Shown: positions 34,599 through 43,619 of the stretch, one piece after another
Position numbering within the stretch: position 1 is the stretch's first letter
Layout of the letters: the number at the start of each line of letters is the position of its first letter
Assembly (NCBI GenBank): GCA_963821935.1
Contig: CAWGFM010000002.1
Span: forward strand, 1-64,000
Reading direction: 5' to 3'
DNA: 64,000 bases
From: JAOUEA01 sp963821935
GTDB lineage: Bacteria; Actinomycetota; UBA4738; HRBIN12
Notes under the pieces: generated by a model
Told to the model about the DNA's origin: nothing
Databases searched by the model: none
What the model saw: the letters and a program-made list of their open reading frames with translations, nothing else
Position numbers and translations under genes: made by a program

Positions 34599-36035
34599 TC
34601 AGAAGGTCGAGGCGATCATCTCGGCGATCGCGATCGTCGGCAGGTTGGTGTTCGCGCGGGGAGTCGTGGGGAAGATCGATGCGTCTGCGACGACGAGGCC
34701 CTCCGTGCCGTGGACCCGGCCCGTCGGAGACACGACCGCAGATCGATCCTCGGGAGGTCCCATCCGGCACGTCCCGACCGGATGCCAATAGCCGGCCACG
34801 TCCGCGCGGATCCGAGTCTCCAGATCAGCCGCGGTTCCCGGCGTGACCTCGTCGCCGAGGAAGGGAGCGAGTTCGCGAGTGCTCGCGAGTCGTCTGGCCA
34901 AACCCGTTCCTTCAGCGAGGAGCGAAAGATCGTGATCGCTGAGTGTCGCGAACGGCTGCCGGATCTCGGGCAGGATCGTTGGATCGGCGGACCGCAGCCG
35001 GACACGGCCGCTCGAGTCGGAGTCGACCGCGCCGATCGAGAAGATGACCTGCGCCGGCTCACCTTCGGCCTGGCGCCACACGAACAGGAGCACGTGCATG
35101 TCCCAGTGCTCGTCGCGACACAGGCGGCTCCGCGCTTTCAACATGACGTTCTGGAAGTCATCGGTCTCGGCGAAGTCGACCGCATCGTCGACGACGTAGG
35201 CGACGTCGAACATCGGGTGGTCTCGAAGGTTGATCCCGACGCCTGGGAGGTCGACGGTCGTTTCGATCTCGAGTCGCTCGAGTTCTCGTGGTGGGCCGAT
35301 CCCGCTTCGGCCGAGGATCGCAGGCGTCATGTAGGTACCGGCGCACAGGATCACGGTCGGAGCCGTCCAGCGTTCGGCAGCACCCACTTGCCATCCGATG
35401 AGACCGTTCGCGGTGGTTCCCGAGAACGTCACCCGATCCACGATCGTGTCCGCGCAGATCGTCAGGTTTGGCCGATCGCGCGCAGCGTCGAGGTAGGCGA
35501 ACGCCGCGTTCCAGCGCACTCCACCGACGACGTTCTTCGGGAGCACGGCCGCGCCCGGCTGCCACGGGTGACGGTTGAGGTCCTGGAGCACCGGCAGACC
35601 CACCTCGTCGACGGCCCGTAGGAATGCGGCCTCGAAGGGACGGGCGGGCGACGCGCCGGTCTTGAGTAGCTGCTCCGCCCGTTCGAGGAGTGGTCGTTGT
35701 TCGCCGAAGGTCCAGCGGTGGTCGCCGGACCTGGCCCATTCTCGGTAGTCGTTGGGCGGAGCCCAGGCCACGACGCACTCGTTGTGACTCGAGCAGCCGC
35801 CGATGATCCTGGCTCTCGTGGCGCTCTGGGCTTCGAACCCCCAGTCGTGCGTCACGTCTGCGTCGGCGTTCGCGTCGAGGATGTCTTCAGGCCAACCGCC
35901 GTCGGTGAAGGGCCCGTAGTCGGGTCCCGCCTCCACGAGGAGGACGGAGCGTCCTGGCTCCTCGCTGAGTCGCGACGCGATGACGCAGCCAGCCGTCCCT
36001 CCTCCCGCGACGATGACATCGAAACGATCGCCCAT
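34599..36035 (-). CDS. GMC family FAD-dependent oxidoreductase
   Basis: A 478-residue flavoenzyme (ATG at 36035, MGDRFDVIVAGGGTAG). The FAD-binding GxGxxG is at the N-terminus, RIIGGCSSHNECVV (GMC signature 1 region) at about 88-101, and the second signature around TYMTPAILGRSGIG. The catalytic C-terminus has GYWHPVGTCRMG (His) and the Asn of TPRANTNLP. Choline, glucose or aryl-alcohol oxidase/dehydrogenase relatives exist; the substrate is not predictable. No signal peptide. Its last third is duplicated at 17998-18295. Confidence 0.9.
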   Translation of the reverse strand: MGDRFDVIVAGGGTAGCVIASRLSEEPGRSVLLVEAGPDYGPFTDGGWPEDILDANADADVTHDWGFEAQSATRARIIGGCSSHNECVVAWAPPNDYREWARSGDHRWTFGEQRPLLERAEQLLKTGASPARPFEAAFLRAVDEVGLPVLQDLNRHPWQPGAAVLPKNVVGGVRWNAAFAYLDAARDRPNLTICADTIVDRVTFSGTTANGLIGWQVGAAERWTAPTVILCAGTYMTPAILGRSGIGPPRELERLEIETTVDLPGVGINLRDHPMFDVAYVVDDAVDFAETDDFQNVMLKARSRLCRDEHWDMHVLLFVWRQAEGEPAQVIFSIGAVDSDSSGRVRLRSADPTILPEIRQPFATLSDHDLSLLAEGTGLARRLASTRELAPFLGDEVTPGTAADLETRIRADVAGYWHPVGTCRMGPPEDRSAVVSPTGRVHGTEGLVVADASIFPTTPRANTNLPTIAIAEMIASTF

Positions 36036-36206
36036 GTCGCACACAATGAGACCACGGGACGGTGCCGGCATTCATCCGCGCCGCGACCACCACGGTTCCC
36101 CTATCCCGCGCAGACCAGCGGAGAGGGAGCCGTCTGGCAGCACCGGTTCACCGAGGCTCGGAATGGGAGTACCATCGCCTCGCCCGCCAAGCGGAGGTGT
36201 TCCGCC

Positions 36207-36731
36207 GTGCGCACGTCCGTGTTCCCGCTCCTGCTTTCCGTGCTCGTGGTTGCCTGTGTGCTCGAAACCGTCCCGGCCGTCGCGGACACGGTGATCGATC
36301 GCGATCTCGGCCACGACGAGCGTGACATCGAACCCAGGCCAGGTCGCGATCCGGATATCCGATCGACCACGCGCAAGCTGGTCGTCAACGACGGCCGGCG
36401 CGTGCTCGCGATCGTCGTCCGGTTCTACGAAGACCATCCGCGGTTCGCGCTGGAGGTCCGACTCGATGCTCGCGGAGGCCCGCGGGTCGACCACATCATG
36501 AGCGTGCAGAGTGAGTGCAACGTCTGGCGCAAAGGTCATCGCCGCGATCACACCACGGGCACATCGCACCTTCGGGGCGATCGGTTCGTGTGCCGCGTAC
36601 CGGCCCGGGTCGTATCCCCGACGAAGTCGATCCGCTGGAAGGTCCGCACGAAGGTCCCCGACGGCTCGCGTCGAGGGACCGGATTCGAGATCGACTACGC
36701 GCCGAGCAACCGCGGCTGGTACCCCCCCTGA
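36207..36731 (+). CDS. Secreted hypothetical protein
   Basis: A 174-residue protein starting at the GTG at 36207 with GGAGG nine nt upstream. The signal peptide (FPLLLSVLVVACVLETVPAVA) contains a Cys but no good lipobox spacing, so cleavage near AVA is more likely. The mature part is rich in Arg and Asp with beta-type alternation (RRVLAIVVRFYEDHPRFALE). No known family. A strong hairpin follows it. Confidence 0.65.
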   Translation: MRTSVFPLLLSVLVVACVLETVPAVADTVIDRDLGHDERDIEPRPGRDPDIRSTTRKLVVNDGRRVLAIVVRFYEDHPRFALEVRLDARGGPRVDHIMSVQSECNVWRKGHRRDHTTGTSHLRGDRFVCRVPARVVSPTKSIRWKVRTKVPDGSRRGTGFEIDYAPSNRGWYPP

Positions 36732-36871
36732 GGGCAGGCTCACGGACCCTAGGTCCAGCTTCCATGAGCCAGGCGCTCGTCGAACGCGGTCGCCGCCCCA
36801 CCACCGCTTCACCAGGGCCGCACCTCGGCCGAGACAGAGGCAGGCATCAACTGCGACGGCTATCGGGACTA

Positions 36872-36913
36872 CGGGGGTCGAGGATCTCGAAGAGCTCCGA
36901 GATCCTCGACCCC
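36872..36913. terminator. Perfect 17-bp hairpin between convergent genes
   Basis: GGGGGTCGAGGATCTCG and its exact reverse complement CGAGATCCTCGACCCCC flank an 8-nt loop. It lies 8 nt beyond the stop of the haloperoxidase-like gene (minus) and downstream of the secreted-protein gene (plus), so it can act as a bidirectional terminator. Confidence 0.8.
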
Positions 36914-36920
36914 CAGGTCT

Positions 36921-38234
36921 TCAGTTGTCGTTGTCGATCTGGAAGTATCGGTTCAGGGCCCAGTCGCCCACCCTCTTGCCCATCGCGTTCCCGATCACGT
37001 CGGCCGTCCGGAAATGGATGCCCGACCACACGCGGGCGTTCACCGCTTGACGGTTGAGCTTGCCAGCCCACTCGAAGTGTCGGGTGACCCCCGCCGCGAC
37101 CGACGTCATGGTCAGGTCGATGCGAGCGGTTCCCAGCACGCGCGTCAGGGCGCGGGATGCTGCGCCGATCACCGTAGTGAGGCCGCTCGTGTAGTCGGGG
37201 TAGGGCGGCGTCGTGATCAACGGTGTCCAGTCGGCGTCCCTTGCCGTATCGGGGTTACCGTCGGTGTGTGCCAGCTGGATCGCGGTGATCGGTCGCCAGA
37301 AGCCGAAGTGCAACTTGCTGTCCCAGCTGACGCCGATCCCATCGGCGATGCTCGTGTCCGTCGCCGCAAACAGTCGGGCGCTCGCGCTGATGTCCATGTG
37401 GCGCCGGGTCACCAGATCTCGCATCGCCGCATGGAGCGGCCCGATCGTGATGTCGCTGAAGAACAACGCGGTCTGGGTCTGCCAGGGGGTTCGTTCCGAG
37501 CCCTCGAGCGAGCCGAGCCTCTTCACCTCCTTGAAATCCTTCGTGTACGCATCGGAGGTGAGGGCCGGCGGGGGGCCCGGACGGAACTGGCTGTTCGACC
37601 GGAGCAGGAGCGGGCGCATCTTCGCCAGCCATGGGTCGAAGAAGGGCGTGAGGGTCGGCGGGGTCGGACGCCACACGCCCGGCGCCGGGAGCTTCGTGAA
37701 TTGGACATTCGCACCACGGCCGTCGCCGGTCCGGAGGGTGATGAGGCGCTGTGCCGCTCGCTCACCGAACCGGATGCCGCGCTGTTCGGCTTGACCGTCG
37801 GGGATCTGCGCAAGCGAGTTCGCGTACGCGGTCTCTAGCTTCGCCTGCGAGGCGGGGAAGTAGTTCAACAGGACTTGGAAAGCTGCCGTCGCCGCGGCTG
37901 CCTCAGGGGACGCGCCCTGCGGCGCGTCGGGATCCCACTTGTAGGGCTCGTAGCGTCCGGTGATGCCCACGACGGCGTTGTAGACCGCCGCCTGTGTGAA
38001 CGCGAGCCACAGGAACGCCTCGGCGTTGGCCTTACCGGCGTCGACGACGATCACGTCGACCGCGACGGCGTTCCAGGTCGTGATGACTGCCGCGTCGGCG
38101 GCCGATCGGGCGGCCGCCGCCGGCTGGGCCACCACGCTGAGGCTGGCGACGAGCACCGCTGCGGTGAGGACCACCGCGCCGATCCTACGCTTCCCGGCTC
38201 GAATGGTCCGATGCGATCCGTGTGAGGAGCGCAT
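36921..38234 (-). CDS. Vanadium-dependent haloperoxidase-like (PAP2 superfamily) protein
   Basis: A 437-residue exported protein with signal peptide (IGAVVLTAAVLVASLSVVAQ, then AAA). The C-terminal half has the PAP2/vanadium haloperoxidase frame: KLHFGFWRPITAIQLAHTDG (vanadate-binding Lys and Arg region), YPDYTSGLTTVIGAA, and VNARVWSGIHFRTADVIG with the axial His. The usual SGH is SGL here, so the acid-base His is missing; peroxidase activity is therefore doubtful, although vanadate or phosphate binding may remain. The clear codon CTC encodes the Leu. It is followed by a strong terminator. Confidence 0.85.
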   Translation of the reverse strand: MRSSHGSHRTIRAGKRRIGAVVLTAAVLVASLSVVAQPAAAARSAADAAVITTWNAVAVDVIVVDAGKANAEAFLWLAFTQAAVYNAVVGITGRYEPYKWDPDAPQGASPEAAAATAAFQVLLNYFPASQAKLETAYANSLAQIPDGQAEQRGIRFGERAAQRLITLRTGDGRGANVQFTKLPAPGVWRPTPPTLTPFFDPWLAKMRPLLLRSNSQFRPGPPPALTSDAYTKDFKEVKRLGSLEGSERTPWQTQTALFFSDITIGPLHAAMRDLVTRRHMDISASARLFAATDTSIADGIGVSWDSKLHFGFWRPITAIQLAHTDGNPDTARDADWTPLITTPPYPDYTSGLTTVIGAASRALTRVLGTARIDLTMTSVAAGVTRHFEWAGKLNRQAVNARVWSGIHFRTADVIGNAMGKRVGDWALNRYFQIDNDN

Positions 38235-38395
38235 GGGGGAACCCCCTCCCTCTCGCGCGGGCAGGCGTCACTTACAACACTTCTGGCATCCGCTGTCAAG
38301 ACCGAAGGCAGTGGGGTGAGCGATCGGTTCCCAGGGCGACGATCTGAAGCCGTCGGGAACCTATCCAGCGCGCCTGCCTTCCACACCGCCGAGGA

Positions 38396-39238
38396 TCATG
38401 ACCTGCAACGCCCCGTGCCCGAATCCCGGACCGAGCGCCCAACATCGATGAAGGACCAGCCATAGTTCCCGGCATGGAGATCCAACCTCAGCACGCCGTA
38501 CCCCCTGAAGCCCTTGTCGGCCTCCGGATCAGGAGGGCCGGCGCTCTTGCCGCCGCTGCCGACGACGAATTGTCGGATCGGGAGTCCGAACCCCCGATTC
38601 CAGCGTTCGTAGGCATGACGATGCCCGTTCAGGTAGAGCTCTGCACCCTTGCCTGCGAGGATCCGGGCAAAGCCGATCTTCGCGTGGTGGGCGATCGCAA
38701 GCTCACACGTGTGATCGTCGGCCTGAAGATCTGCCTCTAGCCAGGACTTCTCGATCGCGCAGTCGATGCCCGAGTCGGAGCAGTTCGTGTTCAGAGCCAC
38801 GATGTGCCAGTTCCCGAGGTTGAATGAGTAGAAGCCTCTCCTCGGATTGGTTGCTCTCCAACCGTACCGCGCGAGCTCGCTGTTGAAGTACTGGAAGTAG
38901 CCAGCTGCCCCCGGTGTCTCGTACTCGTGATTGCCGGGGACAGGCGCGGTGATCGATCGGAACGCGCCCCACGTTGGGTCGTACGAGCTGAGGAACTGGC
39001 TGAGCTCGCCATGGGGGTATTGAGCGTCACCCAGCATCAGCACCCGGTTCGGGTGGATCACGTCGGTGATCAGAGACGCCGTCTGGCTCTGGGCGGTGCC
39101 GGGGCTGTCTCCCTCCGCGATGTCGCCGGCCGCGGCCACCGTGACGGTCCCAGCCGACGCTGCACCGGAAAGGGAGGTGCCAACGAGGATCGCGAAGGTG
39201 AGCGCGGTGACCGGATGGATCCGTCCAGAGCGGTTCAC
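38396..39238 (-). CDS. Secreted metallophosphoesterase
   Basis: A 280-residue calcineurin-like phosphoesterase (GTG at 39238 behind GGAGGG; an earlier start at 39373 lacks a site). A signal peptide (ALTFAILVGTSLSGAASA) is followed by the five metal-binding blocks: AAGDIA, LGDAQYPHG, PVPGNHEYET, AIAHHAKIGF and LNGHRHAYERW. All di-metal ligands appear to be present. It resembles purple-acid-phosphatase-like secreted enzymes and may release phosphate or act on nucleotides outside the cell. Confidence 0.88.
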   Translation of the reverse strand: MNRSGRIHPVTALTFAILVGTSLSGAASAGTVTVAAAGDIAEGDSPGTAQSQTASLITDVIHPNRVLMLGDAQYPHGELSQFLSSYDPTWGAFRSITAPVPGNHEYETPGAAGYFQYFNSELARYGWRATNPRRGFYSFNLGNWHIVALNTNCSDSGIDCAIEKSWLEADLQADDHTCELAIAHHAKIGFARILAGKGAELYLNGHRHAYERWNRGFGLPIRQFVVGSGGKSAGPPDPEADKGFRGYGVLRLDLHAGNYGWSFIDVGRSVRDSGTGRCRS

Positions 39239-39459
39239 CGGGGGCCCTCCTGCACCCTTGCCAATGACTTGCGCATTGCTGCACCCAAGCACAACCGTCG
39301 CTGCCGTCAAGCCCCAGCGCGGCACACAGGGAGACCTACCGGGATGCGTGCGCAGCATCGCCGAAGAGGTCACCAGATGTTCGCGCGATGTTCACCCAAT
39401 GGCCCATGGCTTCTCGATGAGGCAACGGCTAGGCTGGGCCACCCCGACATGGAGATCCG

Positions 39460-40380
39460 ATGCGGCGCAGACCGATGATCCTGCTCGTGGCGACGATGCT
39501 CGTCCTCCTCATCCCTTCGTCGGCCGGGGCCACCCACTCGCTCGAAGTGACGACGGCTCCTCGGGCGTTCTTGCTCTCGCCCACCACGGTGCACGTGAGT
39601 GGGACGCTCACGTGCGTCGGGGGGCCGGCGTCTGGCTCGGTGGGTGTCGTGCTCATCCAGCCGCCCGGGGGCATCACCCAGAACGGTGGAGGCTCGAGCC
39701 CGTTCTCGTGTGCCGCAGGGGAGCGGGTGTTCTGGGGTGTCGAGGTGATCGCGAACGAGTCCTCGACGTTCACGAGGGGAGCTGCGCGCTTCGATTCCTT
39801 CGCGAGCACGCGATGCTCCGACGACGAGACGGATTGTCCGAGCGTCGGGATCGACGGCGTCCTGCAGATCGAGCGTGCTCCCACCTGCTTCGGACGGACG
39901 GCGACGATCCTCGGACACGGCGGGGATGAACGGATCGAGGGCACTCCCGGGGCCGACGTGATCGTCGGTCGGGGAGGCCGCGACATCGTCTTCGCCGGCG
40001 AGGGTGACGATCTCATCTGCGGCAACAAGGGAAGCGACGTCATCGACGGCGGTGGCGGCGACGACCGAGCGTCAGGAGCCATCGGGCCGGACTTCATCAC
40101 GGGAGTGGACGGCAACGATCAGATCCGCGGCGGTGTCGGCAACGACGTGCTGAACTTCGGCGATGAGGAGGACGGCAACGACGTGGTGTCCGGGGGACGT
40201 GGCGAGGATGACCTCCACGCGGGCGTCGGTCTCGACCGCCTCTTCGGCAACGATGGGAACGACACCCTCCAGGAGGGTGAGGTGGATGCTCCGATGGTCG
40301 ATCTGTTCTCGGGTGGAGATGGGATCGATTCATGCACGGCCGGAGCCGAAGACGACGTTCGAGGGTGCGAAAGCCCGTAG
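39460..40380 (+). CDS. Secreted RTX-like calcium-binding protein (short)
   Basis: A 306-residue exported protein. The signal peptide (ILLVATMLVLLIPSSAGA) is followed by a beta-rich domain with paired cysteines (residues about 45-140), then about 12 Gly/Asp nonapeptides (GGRDIVFAGEGDDLI; GSDVIDGGGGDDR; GNDQIRGGVGNDVL) that form a calcium-bound beta-roll. No catalytic domain is present. It is probably a surface or secreted structural protein. The longer relative is at 52666. Confidence 0.85.
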   Translation: MRRRPMILLVATMLVLLIPSSAGATHSLEVTTAPRAFLLSPTTVHVSGTLTCVGGPASGSVGVVLIQPPGGITQNGGGSSPFSCAAGERVFWGVEVIANESSTFTRGAARFDSFASTRCSDDETDCPSVGIDGVLQIERAPTCFGRTATILGHGGDERIEGTPGADVIVGRGGRDIVFAGEGDDLICGNKGSDVIDGGGGDDRASGAIGPDFITGVDGNDQIRGGVGNDVLNFGDEEDGNDVVSGGRGEDDLHAGVGLDRLFGNDGNDTLQEGEVDAPMVDLFSGGDGIDSCTAGAEDDVRGCESP

Positions 40381-40448
40381 CGCCCTTCGGCAGTCCCTCT
40401 GCAACGGACTCCGACGAACGCCGCTGATCGTCTAGCCGACGATGCGCG

Positions 40449-40814
40449 TCAGCGGATCGGCCCAAGGAAGCCGATCGAATGGCCGTCGGGGTCGCGCACG
40501 TTGAACTGGCGACCCCACGGCTCGTTCGTGGGCGGACCCTCGATCGTGACACCCTCAGCCTCCGCCTCGGCATGGAGGGCGTCCGCGTCGGTCACGTCGA
40601 AGAGCAGGAACGGACCTTGGCCGGACGGACTTCCGTGCCCGGCTTCGAAGATCAGCCGCGTTCCTCCCAGGGTTGCGCTGGCGATCCCATCCACTGGTTC
40701 CACGGCGTCGTAGTACGCGCCCACGCGCTCGTAGAACGCTCGCGATCGCTCGAGGTCGGTGACGCCCATCCAGATGCCGCGGAGTCGGGTCGCGGCGACA
40801 GACTTCGTGTTCAT
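40449..40814 (-). CDS. Glyoxalase/VOC family protein
   Basis: A 121-residue single VOC module. The ATG at 40814 follows GGAGGCTGCC. The paired beta-alpha-beta-beta-beta pattern is visible in GIWMGVTDLERSRAFYERVG (part) and ATLGGTRLIFEAG, then FLLFDVTDADALHAEAEAEG and FNVRDPDGHSIGFLG. A metal-dependent lyase or dioxygenase or a drug-binding protein is possible; the substrate is unknown. A riboswitch-like sequence lies about 240 nt upstream. Confidence 0.85.
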   Translation of the reverse strand: MNTKSVAATRLRGIWMGVTDLERSRAFYERVGAYYDAVEPVDGIASATLGGTRLIFEAGHGSPSGQGPFLLFDVTDADALHAEAEAEGVTIEGPPTNEPWGRQFNVRDPDGHSIGFLGPIR

Positions 40815-40984
40815 GGCAGCCTCCTGAATCTGAGAGCGCTCGGGATCCGCTTGGGCGAGGTGACGCGGCGGTGGCCGCGTCCGTCGCTCAGCCAACAGCG
40901 CGGCGGTGTATGTCTCTCCGGTCGCGCGCATGCGGAGGCGAACTCGACCCTTGAATCGTCGGTCCTGTGTCAATCGGGCCATCC

Positions 40985-41150
40985 CTTTCCGCGGCGTCCC
41001 CCAGCGACGCGATGCGGTCGAACGGCCGGACTGAGCAGACCGAGGGGTTGATCCCCTTTCGCCTGAGAGATGGACCCCACTGGGGTGAGCCCACAGGCTG
41101 GGCGTTGGTTGCGCCACCACGAGTAGGGCGCCACTCGTTCGGTACGTCAA
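40985..41150 (-). promoter_or_regulatory. Possible glycine-riboswitch-like leader
   Basis: On the minus strand ATCTCTCAGGCGAAAG (41056-41071) matches the strongly conserved 3' core of glycine aptamers (CTCTCAGGCAAAAG). Upstream, GGTGGCGCAACC (about 41107-41118) could be the GCAA part, but the GGGAGAG pairing strand is poor. The next gene is the VOC protein, which is not a typical glycine-regulated gene. The rest of the 387-nt gap (40815-41201) shows no other supported feature. Confidence 0.3.
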
Positions 41151-41201
41151 TGCGAACCGCGGATCTTGTTGGTCGTCGATGGACCTGTTGAGCACCGCGC
41201 A

Positions 41202-41612
41202 CTAGCGGGACGAGGACTCGTTCAGGCTCACGGCAGCTCGGATGAGGGTCCCGAAAGCCTTCTCATCGATCTCATCGTCCTCGTGGAAGTCGATCGCGCG
41301 CCGGGTGGTGCCTCCGAGACTCGAGTTGAACAGTCCCGAAGGATCCTTCAATGAGGCTCCTTTGAAGAAGGTCAGCTTCACGACGCTCTTGTACGTCTCG
41401 CCGGTGCAGATCGGACCTTGGTGAGACCACACCGGAACCCCTGGGCTCGAAGCCTTCTTCCATTTCCACTCTTCAACCACGTCGGGGTCGGCCTTCTTGA
41501 TGAGGGTGCGAAGCCTGGAGAGGGTCGTGCCCCGCCAGTCATCCAATTCTTTGATCCGTGCGTCGATCTGCCGAGATGGAGACTCGACCTTCTTCGCGGA
41601 GTCCTTCGCCAT
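41202..41612 (-). CDS. DUF1801 (YdhG-like) family protein
   Basis: A 136-residue protein of the DUF1801 fold: RIKELDDWRGTTLSRLRTLI (part), PDVVEEWKWKKASSPGVPVW, a central TYKSVVKLTFFKGASLKDPS, and AFGTLIRAAVSLN. This small alpha/beta domain is related to the YdhG/iron-chaperone-like fold; the biochemical role is unknown. It stands alone between the VOC gene and the double-VOC gene, all on the minus strand. Confidence 0.8.
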   Translation of the reverse strand: MAKDSAKKVESPSRQIDARIKELDDWRGTTLSRLRTLIKKADPDVVEEWKWKKASSPGVPVWSHQGPICTGETYKSVVKLTFFKGASLKDPSGLFNSSLGGTTRRAIDFHEDDEIDEKAFGTLIRAAVSLNESSSR

Positions 41613-41751
41613 CGAGTGGTCCGCCCTTCATGCGGGGATTCCTGGTGGTCGATCGGGCCAGCCATGAGGTGGCCCTCGGAGGCAGATGGTAGCGGGTCGC
41701 TGCTGCTGAAGGCGTCAAGGGCTGGACGTGACCCTGGAGCGTCCCGCCGGC

Positions 41752-42552
41752 TCAGTCGTCGACGTCGCCTTCGAAGATCGAGAACACGGTGCCTTGGGGA
41801 TCGCGAACAGTCGCGAACCGGCCGGCCGGGATCTCCGTCGCAGGCATGAGCGTGCTGCCGCCGATCTCATCTGCCCGTGCCAGCGTGTCGCGGACCGACT
41901 CGACGGTGAAGAACGGCACCCAATCGGGGGTCGCGCTGTCCTCGACGCGGCCCAGCTCGCGCATGCCCCCGTTGCGGCCCTCGGCGGCGCCGTCGTGCTG
42001 GATCACCCAGTAGCGCGGCCCGCCGCCGGTATCGACCTCTTCGATGGACCAGCCGAACAGCTCGCGGTAGAACGTCGAGGCCGCGTCGACGTCGTCGGTG
42101 GCGAGCTCGTTGGAGGTCAGGCATCCGAGCTCGTTCACGCGTTCGGCGCCGATCGAGCTTCGAGCTTCCCAGAGACCGAGCATCGCCCCGGTGGGGTCGG
42201 CGACGACCGCCACTCGCGCCGTGTCCATGACGTCGAACGGGCCGGCATGCACCGTGCCGCTGAGCTCGCCGGCACGCGCCGCGGACTCGTCCGCGTCGGC
42301 GACGGTCACGTAGTTGAACCAGTTGGGCGGAACGCCGGCCGCCCGTTGGCGCTCAGGCTGCTCGGTGATGCCGGCGACTGACTCGCCGCCGAGGCGCGCG
42401 ATCGTGTAGAGCCCACCGCCGGGGATCTCGTCGTCTTCGCTCTGCCAGCCGAACAGCTCGCCGTAGAAGCGTTTCGCGCCGTCGGGGTCGGTGGTGGCGA
42501 GCTCGACCCAGGAGAACGTGCCCGGCTCGTACCTGCTCCTCGTTCCCATCAT
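41752..42552 (-). CDS. Double-VOC protein (CFP30B-like)
   Basis: A 266-residue protein with two VOC modules: FSWVELATTDPDGAKRFYGEL (core) to GLWEARS, and LGCLTSNELATDDVDAASTF (part) to VFSIFEG. The two ATG codons at 42552/42549 follow GAAAGGATCG. It resembles mycobacterial CFP30B-type glyoxalase-fold proteins. Each half keeps beta-strand-borne polar residues, but a catalytic metal site is not obvious. It is divergent from the acetyltransferase gene 90 nt away. Confidence 0.85.
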   Translation of the reverse strand: MMGTRSRYEPGTFSWVELATTDPDGAKRFYGELFGWQSEDDEIPGGGLYTIARLGGESVAGITEQPERQRAAGVPPNWFNYVTVADADESAARAGELSGTVHAGPFDVMDTARVAVVADPTGAMLGLWEARSSIGAERVNELGCLTSNELATDDVDAASTFYRELFGWSIEEVDTGGGPRYWVIQHDGAAEGRNGGMRELGRVEDSATPDWVPFFTVESVRDTLARADEIGGSTLMPATEIPAGRFATVRDPQGTVFSIFEGDVDD

Positions 42553-42641
42553 CGATCCTTTCGCGTGGCGTCCCACATGTTCGCACAGGGCATGGAACGG
42601 ACCGGACCTCGCCTGGCGCACAGCTATGCTCGCGGCTGCCG

Positions 42642-43619
42642 ATGCCGGATATCCATGCCCTCCCCAGCGGTTACACCGTGCGCCCTGCGATCGACGCCGA
42701 TCTGGACATCGTCGTTCGCGTCTTCGAGGATGCCGATCGGGTTCTTGGGTTGGACCCCGATCCGATGCGGGAGTATTGGACCTGGATCTGGCACCTTCCT
42801 TCCACGGATCTGGGGCGAGACACGCGGCTGCTCCTGAAGGGCCCCGAGGTCGCGGGCTACGCCCAGGGGATCTGGAGCGTCGAGGAAGGCGGCCCGCTCA
42901 ACACGCTGATCCGCGTGCATCCGGATCACCTGGGCCGCGGGATCGGGTCTTGGGCACTGGCTTGGGGGGAAGCCCTCGCGGCCGAGCGAGGCTCGGAAGG
43001 CGTTCGTGCCCGGGCAGCCGATCGAGACGTCGATGGACGGGCGCTGCTGACATCTCGCGGCTACGTCCGGGTGCGATCGTCGTTCACGATGGGCAAGAAG
43101 CTCGGCCCCGAGGAGGATCCCGGAGCGGCACCTGCCGGCGTGAGCATCCGGGCCTTCCAGACCGGCGGGGACGAGCGTGTGCTCCACGAGGTGTACGAGA
43201 AGTCCTTCGCGGATCACTGGGGATTCAGTCGGATCCCGTACGCGACGTTCGAAGCAGGGATGTACGGGGCCGAGGACTGGGACCCGTCACTGGCCTACCT
43301 CGCGGAGGTCGACGGAGAGGCCATCGGGCACGTCGTGGCTCTGTCGTTCGAGGGAGAGGGGAACATCGAGTCCGTCGGCGTGGTTCCCCGATGGCGGGGC
43401 CGCGGCATCGCGAAGGCGCTCCTGCGCCGGGCCTTCGCCGAGCTGGCGAAGCGCGGTCATCACGAGGTGAGGCTCGGGGTCGATGCGCAGAACCCGACCG
43501 GCGCCGTCGCCCTGTACGAGGGCCTCGGCATGACTCCCCATCGTTCCTACGACATCTACGATCTCGGCACACCCGAGGCCGGCCGCCCAACGGGGGAACT
43601 CAGGGATCGAGGTGCATGA
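42642..43619 (+). CDS. Double-GNAT acetyltransferase
   Basis: A 325-residue protein with two GNAT folds, like mycothiol synthase. The N-terminal fold (residues 10-150) has IRVHPDHLGRGIGSWALAWG. The C-terminal fold (165-310) has the full acetyl-CoA loop VVPRWRGRGIAKALLRRAF and ends VDAQNPTGAVALYEGLGM. Only the second fold has a strong pyrophosphate loop. The substrate is unknown. Its 3' end overlaps the convergent secreted-protein gene by 20 bp. Confidence 0.88.
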   Translation: MPDIHALPSGYTVRPAIDADLDIVVRVFEDADRVLGLDPDPMREYWTWIWHLPSTDLGRDTRLLLKGPEVAGYAQGIWSVEEGGPLNTLIRVHPDHLGRGIGSWALAWGEALAAERGSEGVRARAADRDVDGRALLTSRGYVRVRSSFTMGKKLGPEEDPGAAPAGVSIRAFQTGGDERVLHEVYEKSFADHWGFSRIPYATFEAGMYGAEDWDPSLAYLAEVDGEAIGHVVALSFEGEGNIESVGVVPRWRGRGIAKALLRRAFAELAKRGHHEVRLGVDAQNPTGAVALYEGLGMTPHRSYDIYDLGTPEAGRPTGELRDRGA

